Shown in pieces: positions 1-11,363 of a DNA stretch of 64,000 bases. The notes under the pieces are model-generated. The model was not told the origin of the DNA, searched no databases, and saw nothing but the letters and a program-made list of their open reading frames with translations. This DNA is from Epithemia pelagica (taxonomy: Eukaryota > Bacillariophyta > Bacillariophyceae > Surirellales > Surirellaceae). Position 1 is the stretch's first letter. The number at the start of each line of letters is the position of its first letter. The stretch is taken from the NCBI GenBank assembly GCA_946965045.2, contig OX337240.1, positions 248,001-312,000 on the forward strand, given 5' to 3'. The translations under genes and the position numbers were made by a program.

Positions 1-1
1 C

Positions 2-3000
2 GATGGGGCTTCCTTTTCCTCCATTTCCGTCTCTCTGGCCTCGGCCAGTGTCGCCACGGGAACTCCCCCACGCACCACCACCACGACAAGTCCCTCTTCG
101 CCACGCGGCGTGGTTCATCATGCGACGACAGCCTCGACGCGCAGTACCCGCACGACGCATTCGTCCACGACCAAACGACCCGATACTCCCACCCCGAGCG
201 ATGCCCATCCCTTTACCAAGGCGACCCAGGAACTGCCCTCGTTGGAAAAAGCATGGGCCTGTACGTATACCCCTTGTTTTGTTTCATACAATGCAGTTAC
301 AATGCATTGGGATCCTCACAGTTGTGGACTTTTCTTGTCGTGTGTTGTTCTTGTTCTTGTGGTTGTGGTTCTTGTTCTTGTGGTTGTGGTTGTGGTTCTA
401 CGACACCATAGACTTTGAACATGTCGCCTTGGCTCGTTACATTGTGTCACCCTCGTCTTCGACAAGTAAAAATGCCTCGTGTTGCAATAATAAAAGTGCT
501 GGCTTGGATCGGGCCGATGCCAATGAACATTACTTACCGACCAAATTGTATTCGCCCTGGTGGTGTGCCACACCGCATGCCCAATTGGGCGATTGGGGCT
601 TGGGTATGGGCCTGTACTTTTCGGCCGTGCGGGCCATTGGCATTCTCATGTTGTTGGTGGGCCTATTGAATTGGCCCAATTTGCAATACTATGCCAGCAG
701 CGACTATCACAATCCATCCAATACAGCCCAAGCAGAGGATGCCTATGAGTCGTTGCGACCCGTCTTGCAAGGATCGGCCATTTGTACCGATACCACCTGG
801 GTGCCCTGTCCCGATTGTACCTCCACCTACTTTGCCAGTGACCGATTGGTCACCACCGCCACCAAGGTGGGTGGCGCCAATGGATCGATGCAAACCACGA
901 CGTTTGCCTTGCGCAACAATTGTGTGGCCATTGATAGCGTAGGGGAAACGGGAGTGTCCAATTACTTGACCTTGCTGCTCATTGTCGTGGGCCTCTACCT
1001 CGTCAACAAGTACTTGTCTGCCATGGAAATTACCTTTGATGAAGATGAACAAACGGCGCAAGATTATTCCATTGTCGTCAAGAATCCACCCGGCAATGCC
1101 ACGGATCCCAAGGAATGGCAAGACTATTTTGAACAAGAAGCCTTTTTTACGCACGAAAATCATTCATCCTTGGACGACCAAGACGACGACAAGGACGACG
1201 ACGAAGAACAACCGCAGTCGGATGAAGGCGAAACTCGTCCCACTCGTCGTAAACCACGTGGTCACAGTCGTCACCGTCCGCGTCGTCCGCATGTCACGGC
1301 TTGTACCATTGCCGTGGACAATGACTTGTTGGTCCGATGCCTCGTCGAACGCCGGGAAGTGTTGCGTCGTTTGGAATTCTTGGTCGATCCGGGCACAGCC
1401 CTGGATTCCTTGACCTTGGCCCGTGTCGCGGCCAAACTGGAACGCCATCGTACCGTCTTGCAATCCTTGTGGGCCCACGTGATTTGGCCCGGCATTCCCG
1501 AATACTTTGCCCGTCTCGTCGTCTTGACGGCCAAAATTCAAGGTCTGGCCCAACAGGCGTACCCGGCCACCAAAATTTTTGTCACGTTGGAAACCGAGGC
1601 CTCGCAACGCGCCATTTTGTCCGCCTTGACCGTGGGGAAACATCATGTCAAGCGCAACAACTCGGCCGCCTTGCCTTCCAGCAACAGTCCGCAAATGAAC
1701 AATCCCTTCTTGTTTCGGGGCAAACAAGTGTTGCATGTCAAGGAACCGGATGAACCCAATACCATTCGATGGCAAGATTTGAATGAAACCACGTGGAATC
1801 GAATCAAACAACAAGGCATTACCACCTTGGTATCCTTGGGTCTCATTATTCTCAATGCCTTTGTCATTGGTAAGGTCCACGATAGTTCCATTGTCGCCTC
1901 GGCCTTTTTGGTGGCCTTGACCAATGTGCTGTTCCCCACCTTGGCCAAGTTCATGACCTCGTTTGAAAAGCACGCGTCCGAGGGAAGCAAACAACGATCC
2001 CTCTATTTCAAGATTGCCGCCTTTCGCTTTGTCAATACGGCCGTCCATGTCTCCATTATTACACCCTTTACCAAAACCTTGGATGAAGATGGCGGGACCA
2101 TTCCTCATGTGTATGCACTCTTTTTTGCCGATATTGTCACCTCCAATGGGATTCAACTGGCTGGTACGTACCACAGAATGACCTAACATGATGTCATTTG
2201 GTTCTACTCGTTCTCATGATGTATTCTCTTTTGTGTTGCGTTTTTCACGACATTGTGATGCACAGACTTTGGCGGTCATTTCAAGCGTCATTTCCTCGCT
2301 CCTCGGGCCAAGAACCAAGATGCCATGAACACGTGTATGCAGGGAGCGGAATTCGAATTGGCGGAACGATACACCAACATGACCAAACTCTTGCTCTTGG
2401 CCTTGTGGTACTATACCATTTATCCTGCCGCTCTCTTTTTGTGTTCAGTGGCCCTCTTGATTACCTACTTTACCGACAAGTTTAGTTTGATGCGCACCTG
2501 GAAACGCGCCCCTCATTTGGGTACCAAAATGGCCAAGTTTAGTCGCAATTACTTTTTCCCCTTGACTGTCGTGGTCATGGCGGTACTGGCCTCGTATTAT
2601 TGGTCCGGATTCCCCTTTGACAATTTGTGCGCCCAAGATTCGACGGTGGATTCTGAAGTGGTGGGAACCTGGCTCCTGCAACCCACCACCGACAGCAACA
2701 GTGATGCCTCGTCCTCTTCTTCCGATACCATTGTCCGAGTCCAGGAGACGGACCAAGCCTATCGATTTTGTCTCCAAAACTTTTGGGAATACGACCGCGA
2801 CGAGAGCAGGTTCCCCTTTATTGCCGAATTTCAACGGGACGATGGAGAATGGATGACAGACGATCAGGAAACCATGACACGTCTTTGGGGATGGACGTCG
2901 ATTGCCGTCATTGTGTTGGTCTTGCTCAAAATTGGACATGCCCGCATCCGTGCCCTGGTCCATCAGTTTCGCGGACGGTACAAACCCGTGGGGGACAATC

Positions 3001-3353
3001 AAAACATTAACTTCAGTGAAGTTCCCTCCACAACCTTGTACACACCGCAAGTGCAGTCGTCCGTCTTTTCGTACCCCCTGTTGGCGTACAAGGTCAAGGG
3101 CATTGATCCGGAAAAGATTGGTGGTACCGATCCCGATCGGCCATTGGATTACTACGATCTCACCAAAGATGCAGATGTGCTGCTTCATGGAACCGACGTG
3201 TCGTCGAAAACAGTGTTTTCACGAGTGTTTCATTGGCCTCCACCATTGGATGAGGACGACGACGATGATGACGATGACGATGATGATGAATGGGGCAAGG
3301 AGGAGGAGGACGATCGCCATGCGGCTGGTATTGGGGAGACAACCATTCTCTAA
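2..3353 (+). CDS. CSC1/OSCA/TMEM63-like multi-pass membrane protein, 5' partial, 3 exons
   Basis: Spliced as 2-260, 412-2163, 2266-3353; the reading frame is open at the left edge, so the start lies outside. Both introns start GTACGT and end TAG or CAG. The first holds GTTCTTGTGG-type repeats that happen to be open in frame. About 1,032 residues are visible with 8-10 hydrophobic segments. An N-terminal membrane pair is followed by an acidic cytosolic loop (motif QDYSIVVKNPP, then an HVTACTIAVDN strand). A C-terminal multi-helix block has LFPTLAKFMTSFEKH and FRFVNTAVHVSI, the pattern of the CSC1/TMEM63 calcium-permeable channel core. The tail is a run of Asp/Glu. By family it would be an osmo- or mechanosensitive cation channel of plasma or internal membranes. 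Anoctamin- or TMC-like relatives are not excluded. Superfamily moderately sure; transport function is inference. Confidence 0.7.
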
Positions 3354-3779
3354 GAGTATGATTGGTTGCCGCGATCTATCCTGTAGTTGTTCGTGTGTCA
3401 AGCTGTTATTGGTTGCTGATTGTTATTGTCGCGTACACGAATCTAGTTTCAAGAAAAAAGTGTAATGAATACTATACTGCATGTGTTTCTTTCGAAATCT
3501 AGTTTGACCCAAAGATGTTCTCGAGAGACTTCTACCTCTATGCGTATTACTCCTCTAGTTTAGTTCCATCTTCCAACGTCATCCGTAGAAACCTCTAGGT
3601 CGCTTTTGAATCACGCCCTTTGGGCAAGCCCCTGCTGGAAGCCCAATGTTTCGGATACGAACGGAAACGAATGTTATGATAGCAACAGCAGTCGAAGCAG
3701 TCGTACCTCGTTGGATTGGTGGTTGTTTCCCTTGACAAACTTGTCCTCGTCCTCGCACCATTCGACCAACAGTACTACA
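3354..3779. other. Intergenic region
   Basis: 3' flank of the channel-like gene and 5' flank of the next gene, both on plus. No gene, repeat or RNA recognised. Confidence 0.5.
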
Positions 3780-5108
3780 ATGAATGATGAGGAAGGTACT
3801 CCGTCTCTGACATCCCTGCCCAGATCTTCTTTTTCTTCTTATTCATCATCATCATCATCGTCTTCTTCTTCTTCTTCTTTGTTGCGCCGTGAATGTCGCC
3901 GTCGCGTTCGATTCAATGAACGGTACAATCAAGAATACGATCCACCCACACATTGGTTCCAGGACAGTACTGTGCGTGAGGACCGTACCAAGGAGGAGGA
4001 AAAGGAGGAACGCAACGACGACAACAGCCCCTCCTTGGCCTCTGTGCAATGGTACGAACGATCGGATTATCAAGCCTTTCGTCTGGAACGACGACGGGAT
4101 ATTGTGCACGCCCAAAAACAATTTCAATTGGCCTTTTTGCAATTTCAAAAACTCCAACAAGAGCAACGAGAACAACGCAAACAAGAACGACGACAACGGC
4201 GACGTCGTCATCGTGATGAGGATGGTGTGTCCAGAAACAACGATATGACGACAGAGGTGGAGGAGGACCACCACAAGACTGCGAGTAACCTGGATTGGTC
4301 GCAATTGCAATTTCATGCCTGTGCCACACAATTGCAACGCTTGTATCACGAAGCCTCTCGCATTGACTTTGTCTTGGACAGTGCCCAACCCTTGTGGGAA
4401 GAATCGTGCCACGACAATCCCTACACGTCCCCATTATCCTCGCAGCAGCAGCAGCAGCAGCAGCAAGCACGGGTCGCAGAGTCGGAGGCCTCCAACACGG
4501 CAAAACCACAAGAACAAGAAGAAAAACAAGAACAAGAAGAAGCGCCCGTATGGTGGGAACGATTTTTGGGATTGGAAGTCATGGTCTTGGCCAACATTAA
4601 ACAAGACGTGTTGCATCGACGAGAAATGATTGGTCAAGTGGTGGCCGAAATTCAAGAAGAATACAAACAAGGCTTGTGGACCACATCTCCTTCTTCTTCT
4701 TGTGCTACTACTGCTGCGGTTGCAAGTCCATTTGTCATTAAGTCCGTGGAGGACCACACGCAAGACGGACAAGACAAGGAACAGGAAGTCGATGAAGACG
4801 AAGAAGAAGATGCCACATCTGTCTCATCGTCCTCATCCGAGGATGACATGGCTGGACTGGTCCTTGGCAGCAACAACACTTGCAACAGCAGTGGTTGTAC
4901 CATTCCTACAACCAATCTCTCGGGTCATTCGTTGACCAGCTTTTCGTCGTCCACCGTGCTATTGGAGGACGAGGAGGACGACGACGATGACGACAGTCTT
5001 CTTCTCGATGACTATCGTACCGAACTACGAGATTCGTGCTGCAACTATTCTCAAGCCTGCAACTTGTTTGCCCAGCTCGTGGCGACGATGCAGTATCAAA
5101 GCTACTAA
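3780..5108 (+). CDS. Unknown acidic, coiled-coil, low-complexity protein
   Basis: 442 residues from the first in-frame ATG at 3780; the frame is open further upstream but has no other ATG. After a Ser-rich start comes a basic RRVRFNERYNQEY segment, then VQWYERSDYQAFRLERRRD. A VRF motif followed by a WY..Y..F/K element recurs in many uncharacterised diatom proteins. Next is a Gln/Arg/Lys-rich helix that should form a coiled coil (EQREQRKQERRQRRRR), then poly-Gln and several Asp/Glu runs. No signal peptide or membrane segment is visible, so a cytosolic or nuclear location is likely. No enzyme signature recognised. The long consistent frame with conserved-looking islands supports a real gene; function unknown. 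Confidence 0.65.
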   Translation: MNDEEGTPSLTSLPRSSFSSYSSSSSSSSSSSSLLRRECRRRVRFNERYNQEYDPPTHWFQDSTVREDRTKEEEKEERNDDNSPSLASVQWYERSDYQAFRLERRRDIVHAQKQFQLAFLQFQKLQQEQREQRKQERRQRRRRHRDEDGVSRNNDMTTEVEEDHHKTASNLDWSQLQFHACATQLQRLYHEASRIDFVLDSAQPLWEESCHDNPYTSPLSSQQQQQQQQARVAESEASNTAKPQEQEEKQEQEEAPVWWERFLGLEVMVLANIKQDVLHRREMIGQVVAEIQEEYKQGLWTTSPSSSCATTAAVASPFVIKSVEDHTQDGQDKEQEVDEDEEEDATSVSSSSSEDDMAGLVLGSNNTCNSSGCTIPTTNLSGHSLTSFSSSTVLLEDEEDDDDDDSLLLDDYRTELRDSCCNYSQACNLFAQLVATMQYQSY

Positions 5109-5339
5109 ATGCCTGCTCCAGGAGCTGGCAAGAGAAAAATGCTCTGTCTAAAGTCATGACCATGCTGGGTTGTGAAGTTAAATAGAAATGATTAATATGC
5201 TATTATCAGACGCCTATAAATGCAACGAAACGAATATCACAGAGTGGAGGCCAATCAATGCTGGTCACCAAAGAAAGGTATTCAGATAAACTGTGTTGGG
5301 TTCTTGTCCTTGTTCTCTTGCATTTGGATAATTGCTCAG

Positions 5340-6188
5340 CTAATTTTGGTACTCATCGCAAACCTTGGATTTCTTTTTCTTGGATTTCTTGCTCTTTTTT
5401 TCCTTTCCGGCAATTTGAATGTTGCGAAAAGCCACTGCCGACTCTCCATCCATTGCACCAGACAAGGTGAGGGTCAACGTATATCCATGAACACCAGCCA
5501 ATGGAGCCTGCAAGGTTCGAAAGTTGTCATCCAAGACAACTCCATTAAAAGCCATGGGGTCGATAAGAACGACAATATCATCATCATCCATTTGGTAAGT
5601 GTTAGTTGGGCGAGCGCCGGCACTTGTGCTCTCAACGACTGAGCTCTGAAATACAGCCTCATTTGCCCCACCGTCCACACTATAGCTCCAAGTCCACTGG
5701 TCATCATCCTCATTAAAATTTCCCATGGCGGCCATGTCAATGGCTAATACCAAATCGGAGTAGCCGTAAATGTCAAATTCCCAAGTGGCCATGCACGTTC
5801 CATCCGGTAGAGGATCCATAGCACCAATGGGGGCTTCATTCCGATCATTCACAGTATCGACAATGCCAAAGAATCGATCCGTCCCCAAGGTATTGGTGGA
5901 ATCAATAATGCCTTGATTGTCCCCTTCAAACGGATCTTCTTGTCCGTTACGGGAAACGTCCACAACAGAATCATCGGCCAATGCAAAGGGAACTCCAACA
6001 GTTTGTGGCCATTTACCAACAGAACCAATTCCACACCAATCGCCAGGTCGCCAATTGGCGGCCACCTGCTCTTGATCGTCACCAGCAGCAGTCAAGAGCG
6101 TGTATCTGTCCAAATTCAAATATTCAGCACCAACAAGATCAAATGCGATCACATAGCTTCCATGAGGAGGAAATGGGAGGGAGGCCAT
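5340..6188 (-). CDS. Stand-alone copy of the N-terminal domain of an ExeM/NucH-type nuclease
   Basis: 282 residues from ATG at 6188; an upstream in-frame ATG at 6368 would add a basic, hydrophobic leader. The body matches segment by segment the N-terminal domain of the nuclease pseudogene at 7854-14015: AFDLVGAEYLNL against AYDLVGASSLNL, GDWCGI against GDWCGV, IDSTNT..TDRFF in both, LAIDMAAMG against LAVDLAAMG. It ends in a Lys/Ser-rich tail instead of the nuclease domain. No catalytic residues of the EEP nuclease fold are present, so it is probably a binding or structural domain. It lies just beyond the 3' end of the pseudogene, in the same orientation, which suggests local duplication and truncation. 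Secretion is expected from the relative, but no clear signal peptide follows the 6188 start. Confidence 0.65.
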   Translation of the reverse strand: MASLPFPPHGSYVIAFDLVGAEYLNLDRYTLLTAAGDDQEQVAANWRPGDWCGIGSVGKWPQTVGVPFALADDSVVDVSRNGQEDPFEGDNQGIIDSTNTLGTDRFFGIVDTVNDRNEAPIGAMDPLPDGTCMATWEFDIYGYSDLVLAIDMAAMGNFNEDDDQWTWSYSVDGGANEAVFQSSVVESTSAGARPTNTYQMDDDDIVVLIDPMAFNGVVLDDNFRTLQAPLAGVHGYTLTLTLSGAMDGESAVAFRNIQIAGKEKKSKKSKKKKSKVCDEYQN

Positions 6189-7853
6189 GGTAACTGTTGA
6201 TAGGACAGTTGTAGTGATTATGTTTGGATGCGGTAACAAGGCTCGTTTCCGCCAGTGGGTTCTTGCGCTGTGTTGAATTTTCCAAAAAGTGAGCAAGGGT
6301 GTGCATGCCGAAAGCAGTCGCGCAACGATGGTGCGGTGAGCGTGACTCGGGATTGGCGAGAGATACATAGAGCTTCCAGCGCACACGTCGTGATAGCGAT
6401 CGCTATTGGACCTCGCTATTGGACCTAGCTAGAGGATGGTACCACGAAAGGCCTCCTAAGAAAATAATGATTAAATAGGTGTCCGATACAGATGTCTTCT
6501 CGCTGTTGCACTGTTTGTTACAACAACAACGACTAAGGAACTGGATTCTATAACGTCTGGGGGTTGCAAGTATTTTTCCTGTGACTTCTCATAATTCCTC
6601 TCGAGTGGTTCTTTGCTCATGCGTATGTGGTGTCATGCCTCGTATTCCCCCACTTCTATGACAGAAAAGGGTGAGTCAATCCTTGAGGGACAACTATGCT
6701 CGAGAGCAATATACCGGTGACAGCCAAAGGGCTTGCTAACGACATGGTCATTATGACACACAAACGAGGTTCCAACAGAAAAAGCAATGCATCAATCGAT
6801 GGCGAATGACGCAGCTGAACATCAAATTTCATGGAGTATTGGACACGGAAACTGGTTCGGCGTCATTCTTGAAAGGCTCTTCCCCCATCAACATGTGGTT
6901 CTCTTTGTTTTCCTTGGAATTGTCTCTACCGCTCACATTATCTTATCCTTTCCATCACCTTTATTTGTCCCTCCTGCGTCGTTGGTGGCATCGGAATGGG
7001 ATACCAAAATCTCATGTTCAAAAGATGCATCCCGTATTGTACCAGTTGCCGTAATACAACGTTTTCAAAGCAATACTAAGAGTTTCACGAAGATTTCGGT
7101 AGGAGGGGCCCCTCTGTGGTTCTGCACACGATCTTTTGCGGCGGTAGCAGCAGTAGCCGAGAACTGAACAGCCATTCACGGATTCTGTGTGTGGATTCCG
7201 TGTTATGATCGATTAGCGATTATTGCATCCCGAACTGGCATTGGTGCCAGATGAGACCGCTCCTCGTACTTGAAAGTGTTTCAGTGTTTAAGTGTGTACT
7301 TGCATCAAGATGGAGCACCATAGCAGGGAGGGAGCCATTTTTCTTTTGTGGCGATCGAATTCGGGAAAAGTGCGGTTTGTAGTGGTACCCTCGTCCGGCT
7401 CGTTCTTCCGAAAGGAATGGGCATGCGTGCTCCGCCTAATGTACTTGTAGGTGACGGACAGACACACGGAACCACAGACACGGCGACCATGATGCCATTG
7501 ACTTGTCATATACTCTTTCGAAAGAGGGGACCTACAATGACATGACGGCACACCAACAAGGAATCGAGCTTTGACCCATCTACAACTGAATGGATTGTTC
7601 CCCAAAAGAACTCCCATCCGAAGAAACACACAGAGATTCCAGAAAAGCCATTCATGTCCCTCTTGTCTTTTCGCCAGCAGCAACATGTACTAGACCTGAC
7701 TGGTTTGCAGATTTCAAAATAACTACCTATTACATTCAAACCGATCGAGCACCTTTCCTTTCACTCGTTGGAGATACATAAAGGCCCTGGATGCTTTTTC
7801 CAGTTAAGTGTTTGCCGTTTTTCTTCGCCGTCCTTATCTCTTCTGTAGTAGTC
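6189..7853. other. Intergenic region, about 1.7 kb
   Basis: Lies between the stand-alone domain gene and the 3' end of the nuclease pseudogene. Only short unrelated ORFs; no repeat or RNA gene recognised. Confidence 0.4.
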
Positions 7854-8249
7854 TTAGTGGTACCATGATCCATACTTATTTTTTCCGTAAGAACTGTCAT
7901 CCTTCTTTCCCTCCTTCTTACCAGAGTCATCATCCTTCTTTCCCTCCTTCTTGCCAGAGTCATCATCCTTCTTTCCTTGCTTCTTTTCCTTCTTGCCCGA
8001 AGAATCACGTGGTTTCAAGACTGGAGCGGGTGTGGGCTTTACCACTGGAGCTCGTGTGGGTGGGACCACCGTTCGGGTGGGTGACATGGTCGGCGCGACG
8101 GGCGCGGGTGTCACAACCTCTGGCACAAAGGAGACAATGGCAATAATGGGACTGTGATCCGAATGACGGGCCGGAGACGATCCATCGAAAATAGTCTTGT
8201 CGCGACCAAAGTCAAAATTGTAGTCGAGCGCACTCGCCTCGTCTTCGTT

Positions 8250-8252
8250 AAT
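8250..8252. repeat. Target-site duplication, left copy (AAT)
   Basis: AAT directly before the left TIR, matched by AAT at 11488-11490. A 3-bp TSD is typical of PIF/Harbinger, although the usual sequence is TWA. Confidence 0.75.
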
Positions 8253-8305
8253 GGGTCCTTACTGAAATGTTTTTATCATAAACATAACATAAAACATAAA
8301 CACAA
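8253..8305 (+). repeat. Harbinger left terminal inverted repeat
   Basis: 53 bases identical to the reverse complement of 11435-11487; A/T-rich with repeated AACATAA. Confidence 0.92.
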
Positions 8306-8465
8306 AGTTTTTGCCTCTTTATGTTATGTTTATGTTTATGACTGCTCATACCACTGAAACTCTTTGAAACATAAAACATAATAGCAAAACATAAAACATA
8401 ACAGCGGGAACACAAAAGGTCTGTCTTATATAATCTTCATTGCCGTATATAATCTTTGCTGAATT

Positions 8466-8482
8466 CCCCCCCCCCCCCCCCC
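8466..8482. repeat. Poly-C run
   Basis: Seventeen consecutive C just upstream of the transposase ATG; a likely site of length polymorphism or sequencing error. Confidence 0.9.
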
Positions 8483-8488
8483 ACCTCC

Positions 8489-9742
8489 ATGGTTTCGCCT
8501 TTGTTGGCATCAAATTGGCACTTGGCATCAAATATCGTGACCATGGACTACGACGACCTCATCCTCCTTCTCATCCTCCTAGAACTCGATGAGGACGAAG
8601 AAGCAGAACAGGAAGCTGCCCGAGAACGTGACGCCCTAATGAGAAACATCATTCCTAGGGCTGCGCTAATGGATCCCGATCGATCTCCATTTCGCTACTT
8701 GTACCGGAGTGGGAGGAACGACGCCCTCATTTGTCTGTGTGGCTTCGATTTTCCATCGTATCATAGGTTGTTGGCTATGTTCGCCCCGGTCTACAACGCA
8801 TGGACCCCATATCCACAATCTGCGTCCAATAGGGGCAATATGCGTAGGCTTCGACGTCGTCCTGGTAAACGTCGTGGTCGTCGTCGATTGTTGGATGCAA
8901 CAGCTTGTCTTGCTCTTGTCCTAGCATGGTCTAGGACGAGTGGAAGCATGAAAGCACTACAACTTATTTTCGGCATTACGGCAAATCCTTTGTCTGTGTG
9001 GTTGCGGTTTGGCCGTAGGATCGTAGTTGCCATGCTTCGGGATCATCCGGATGCGGCCGTACGAGAACCTACAAGTGAACAAATCACGGCCTACAAAATG
9101 GCGATTAGCGCCTTGTATCCGGATCTAGTCGATGTATGGGCTATGATGGACGGTCTCAAGCTACGCATTGAGATGACTGCGGTACGCCGTGAGATTCAAA
9201 ACATGTTCTATAATGGCTGGCATCACGACCATTTCGTCTCTAACCTTTTTCTCTTTACTCCGGACGGACTAATCCGGATGTGCTATCTAAACGCCCCTGG
9301 CACCTGGCACGATTCGTCGCTCGCAAATCGGTCAGGCATCTATGCCAGGGCGCAAACAATTCACGAACGAGAGCTAGAGAATGGTAATGGGGGTGCCAAG
9401 ATTGTGGCGGACTCAGCGTTTGGTGCGTGCACGTATCCGTGCCTAATCAAGTCTCATCAGTACAACATTGATCGGAACGGAAACGAGCGACTGCCACACG
9501 ACGTCTGGCGAGCCGCTGTTTCCGTTCGACAAGCATCGGAATGGGGAATGCGGGCTCTACAAGGATCCTTCCCTCGGTTGAAGGATCGCATTCACTATGA
9601 AGAAGTTGGTGAGAGAAAGATTATTCTATCGATGATAGTGCTACTGTGCAACTATCGTACGAGAACGGTCGGATTTAACCAAATCCGTACCACCTACATG
9701 CCTCATCTTGAAGAGAACGCAGCTAGATTTGCAAACATGTAA
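8489..9742 (+). CDS. PIF/Harbinger DDE transposase (DDE_Tnp_4 type)
   Basis: 417 residues from ATG at 8489 in a CCATGG context. The N-terminal third is acidic, then a basic RRLRRRPGKRRGRRR patch, then the catalytic core: first Asp in AMMDGLKLRIE, second in IVADSAFGA, Glu in RQASEWGMRALQ. NAPGTWHDS is a further hallmark of this family. It cuts and pastes the element by binding its ends, normally together with the Myb-like partner encoded next to it. All three acidic residues are present and there is no internal stop, so it may be active. It converges with the Myb-like gene, with an 18-bp gap between stop codons. Confidence 0.9.
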   Translation: MVSPLLASNWHLASNIVTMDYDDLILLLILLELDEDEEAEQEAARERDALMRNIIPRAALMDPDRSPFRYLYRSGRNDALICLCGFDFPSYHRLLAMFAPVYNAWTPYPQSASNRGNMRRLRRRPGKRRGRRRLLDATACLALVLAWSRTSGSMKALQLIFGITANPLSVWLRFGRRIVVAMLRDHPDAAVREPTSEQITAYKMAISALYPDLVDVWAMMDGLKLRIEMTAVRREIQNMFYNGWHHDHFVSNLFLFTPDGLIRMCYLNAPGTWHDSSLANRSGIYARAQTIHERELENGNGGAKIVADSAFGACTYPCLIKSHQYNIDRNGNERLPHDVWRAAVSVRQASEWGMRALQGSFPRLKDRIHYEEVGERKIILSMIVLLCNYRTRTVGFNQIRTTYMPHLEENAARFANM

Positions 9743-9760
9743 TCCTATAGTTGTCTTATA

Positions 9761-11128
9761 CTAGTTTTCGTTGTCATAGTCGTCGTACTCGTTGTTCGTA
9801 TGGTCATTGTTCATGTGGTCGTTGTTTATGTGGTCGTTGTTGTTGTTGTTGTTGTTCATCATGCTCGCGGCCATCGCTCCCATGTCCCGACGGTTTCTGG
9901 ACATCATCATCATCATCATCATGAATTGTTGATTCGATTGCTGCTGTGCAGCGAGCGATGCTTGTTGCATCTGCTGCATCATTTGCATCTGTAGTTGAGA
10001 GTGTTCGCGTGCTTCTCGACGCTGGAGCTCGAAGCGCTCCTGACGCTCTTCCTCTTCTCGACGACGGTCGTTCTTGTCCGCGTCTTCTTTTGCAGCGCTC
10101 TTCTTCATGAGAGTCGCTAGCATCTCTTTGGTTGTTGATTTGGGCTCTCGTTTCTTACGAGAGTTGGTGACCCCAGGTGTTGTGAGGGGCTTTCCATCCT
10201 TGTCATCAACTTTGGGTGGGGTTTTTGTTGTTGTGATGTTGTGTTCTTCGGCCGTTGTCTCGTCCGCTTCCACTTCCTCTTCCGCTTCCTCTTCTTCTTC
10301 TTCTTCCTCGTCCTCACTGCCTTCAATGCCCAGCTCATCATCACCAGCCACCGTCCCTGACTGGCAGCGACGCTGGAGCCTCTCTTGAAGCTCCAGTGCC
10401 CGTTCAACGTATTTGGGCAAATCCGGATCTCCAGTGGGCGGCTTCATTCCGACGATCCCTCCAAACTTTCGCTTGAGCGACTCTAGATCGCGCTCCCGAC
10501 CATCTTCCACCAGTAAATTGAATCGGCGGGTCAACTCCTTCCATTCGTCCGGAGAAGTAGGCTCCAGGACTTCGTAGACGTCGAGAAGAATCTTGATGTC
10601 TTCTGAATTGTAGGTGGGCCCTTTGCTGCGTCCCAAGCCACCATTACCGCTCTTCTGCTTGTTAGGAGAGGATTGCACCGGGGCGGTCTTTTTCTTCTTC
10701 GTCGTTTTTGTTGTTTTCTTCGCCGTCGTAGGAGCGGCCTTGCGTTTTGCGGGTTGCTTCTTTTTCTTCTTCGACTCTGTTGCCTTCTTGTTCGAAACCG
10801 AAACCCGTTCCTTCTGTGTCGCTTTCGCCGCTTTCGTCGCCGCCGCTGCTGCTGCCGCTTTCGCCGCTTTGTTGGATTGTTGCAGCGCCGCAATCCGCGG
10901 GGACTGTCGTGATGAGGCAGGCGATGAAAGGATCGACGAATCTGAAGAAGCGTCGGATAGAGGGTTCATGTACCCTGGCGGCCTCTCCTTGTCTTTCTTC
11001 ATGATGGCTTGAGAAGGTTGTGGGTCTTGAGGAGGAGGAGGAGGAGGCATGAGGACGGTGGGATCAACATCCCTCGGGCGGAGCTCTGAGGGAGAGTCTT
11101 CGTCCGAGACATCCGAAAGCGTCGTCAT
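9761..11128 (-). CDS. Harbinger accessory protein, Myb/SANT-like
   Basis: 455 residues, ATG at 11128. The N-terminus is Pro-rich, followed by an Ala/Lys-rich basic stretch with nuclear-localisation potential (KKKKKQPAKRKAAP). A trihelix/SANT-like domain follows at about residues 168-250 (YNSEDIKILLDVYEVLEP, WKELTRRFN, LKRKFGGIVG). The C-terminal half has long Glu runs, a Glu/Arg/Gln coiled coil, poly-Met and poly-Asn. In Harbinger elements this partner binds DNA and carries the transposase to the nucleus and ends. Its start faces the right TIR, so the GGTTATGAG cluster near 11332-11417 lies in its own promoter. Confidence 0.85.
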   Translation of the reverse strand: MTTLSDVSDEDSPSELRPRDVDPTVLMPPPPPPQDPQPSQAIMKKDKERPPGYMNPLSDASSDSSILSSPASSRQSPRIAALQQSNKAAKAAAAAAATKAAKATQKERVSVSNKKATESKKKKKQPAKRKAAPTTAKKTTKTTKKKKTAPVQSSPNKQKSGNGGLGRSKGPTYNSEDIKILLDVYEVLEPTSPDEWKELTRRFNLLVEDGRERDLESLKRKFGGIVGMKPPTGDPDLPKYVERALELQERLQRRCQSGTVAGDDELGIEGSEDEEEEEEEEAEEEVEADETTAEEHNITTTKTPPKVDDKDGKPLTTPGVTNSRKKREPKSTTKEMLATLMKKSAAKEDADKNDRRREEEERQERFELQRREAREHSQLQMQMMQQMQQASLAAQQQSNQQFMMMMMMMSRNRRDMGAMAASMMNNNNNNNDHINNDHMNNDHTNNEYDDYDNEN

Positions 11129-11331
11129 CTTTTCGCGTCCAAAAGGGCAAAAGAACGAACAACGATCGATGAAGGGAGGCGGATAGCAAAATTACGATCA
11201 GGAGAAAGGATTCCTGGGGGGCAACCTTTATATAATATATATGTCTGTAGACCTATAAATGGCACGTCCGGCGTTAGGCATGCGTTGAGAATCTTTCGGA
11301 TGTGTTCGGATGTGTTATGTTTGAACACAAC

Positions 11332-11363
11332 GGTTATGAGGCATGAATTCATGCCTCATAACC
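11332..11363. repeat. Perfect 32-bp palindrome in the Harbinger right subterminal region
   Basis: Two 16-base arms with no spacer, each beginning GGTTATGAGGCATGAA. GGTTATGAG recurs directly at 11399 and 11409. Lies between the Myb-like ATG and the right TIR; a candidate binding or autoregulatory site. Confidence 0.85.

Noticed and set aside
2445-3188. Long minus-strand frame opposite the channel-like gene, and similar shadows opposite citrate synthase, the sulfotransferases and Gag-Pol
   Set aside because: Antisense shadows caused by codon bias; no independent motifs.
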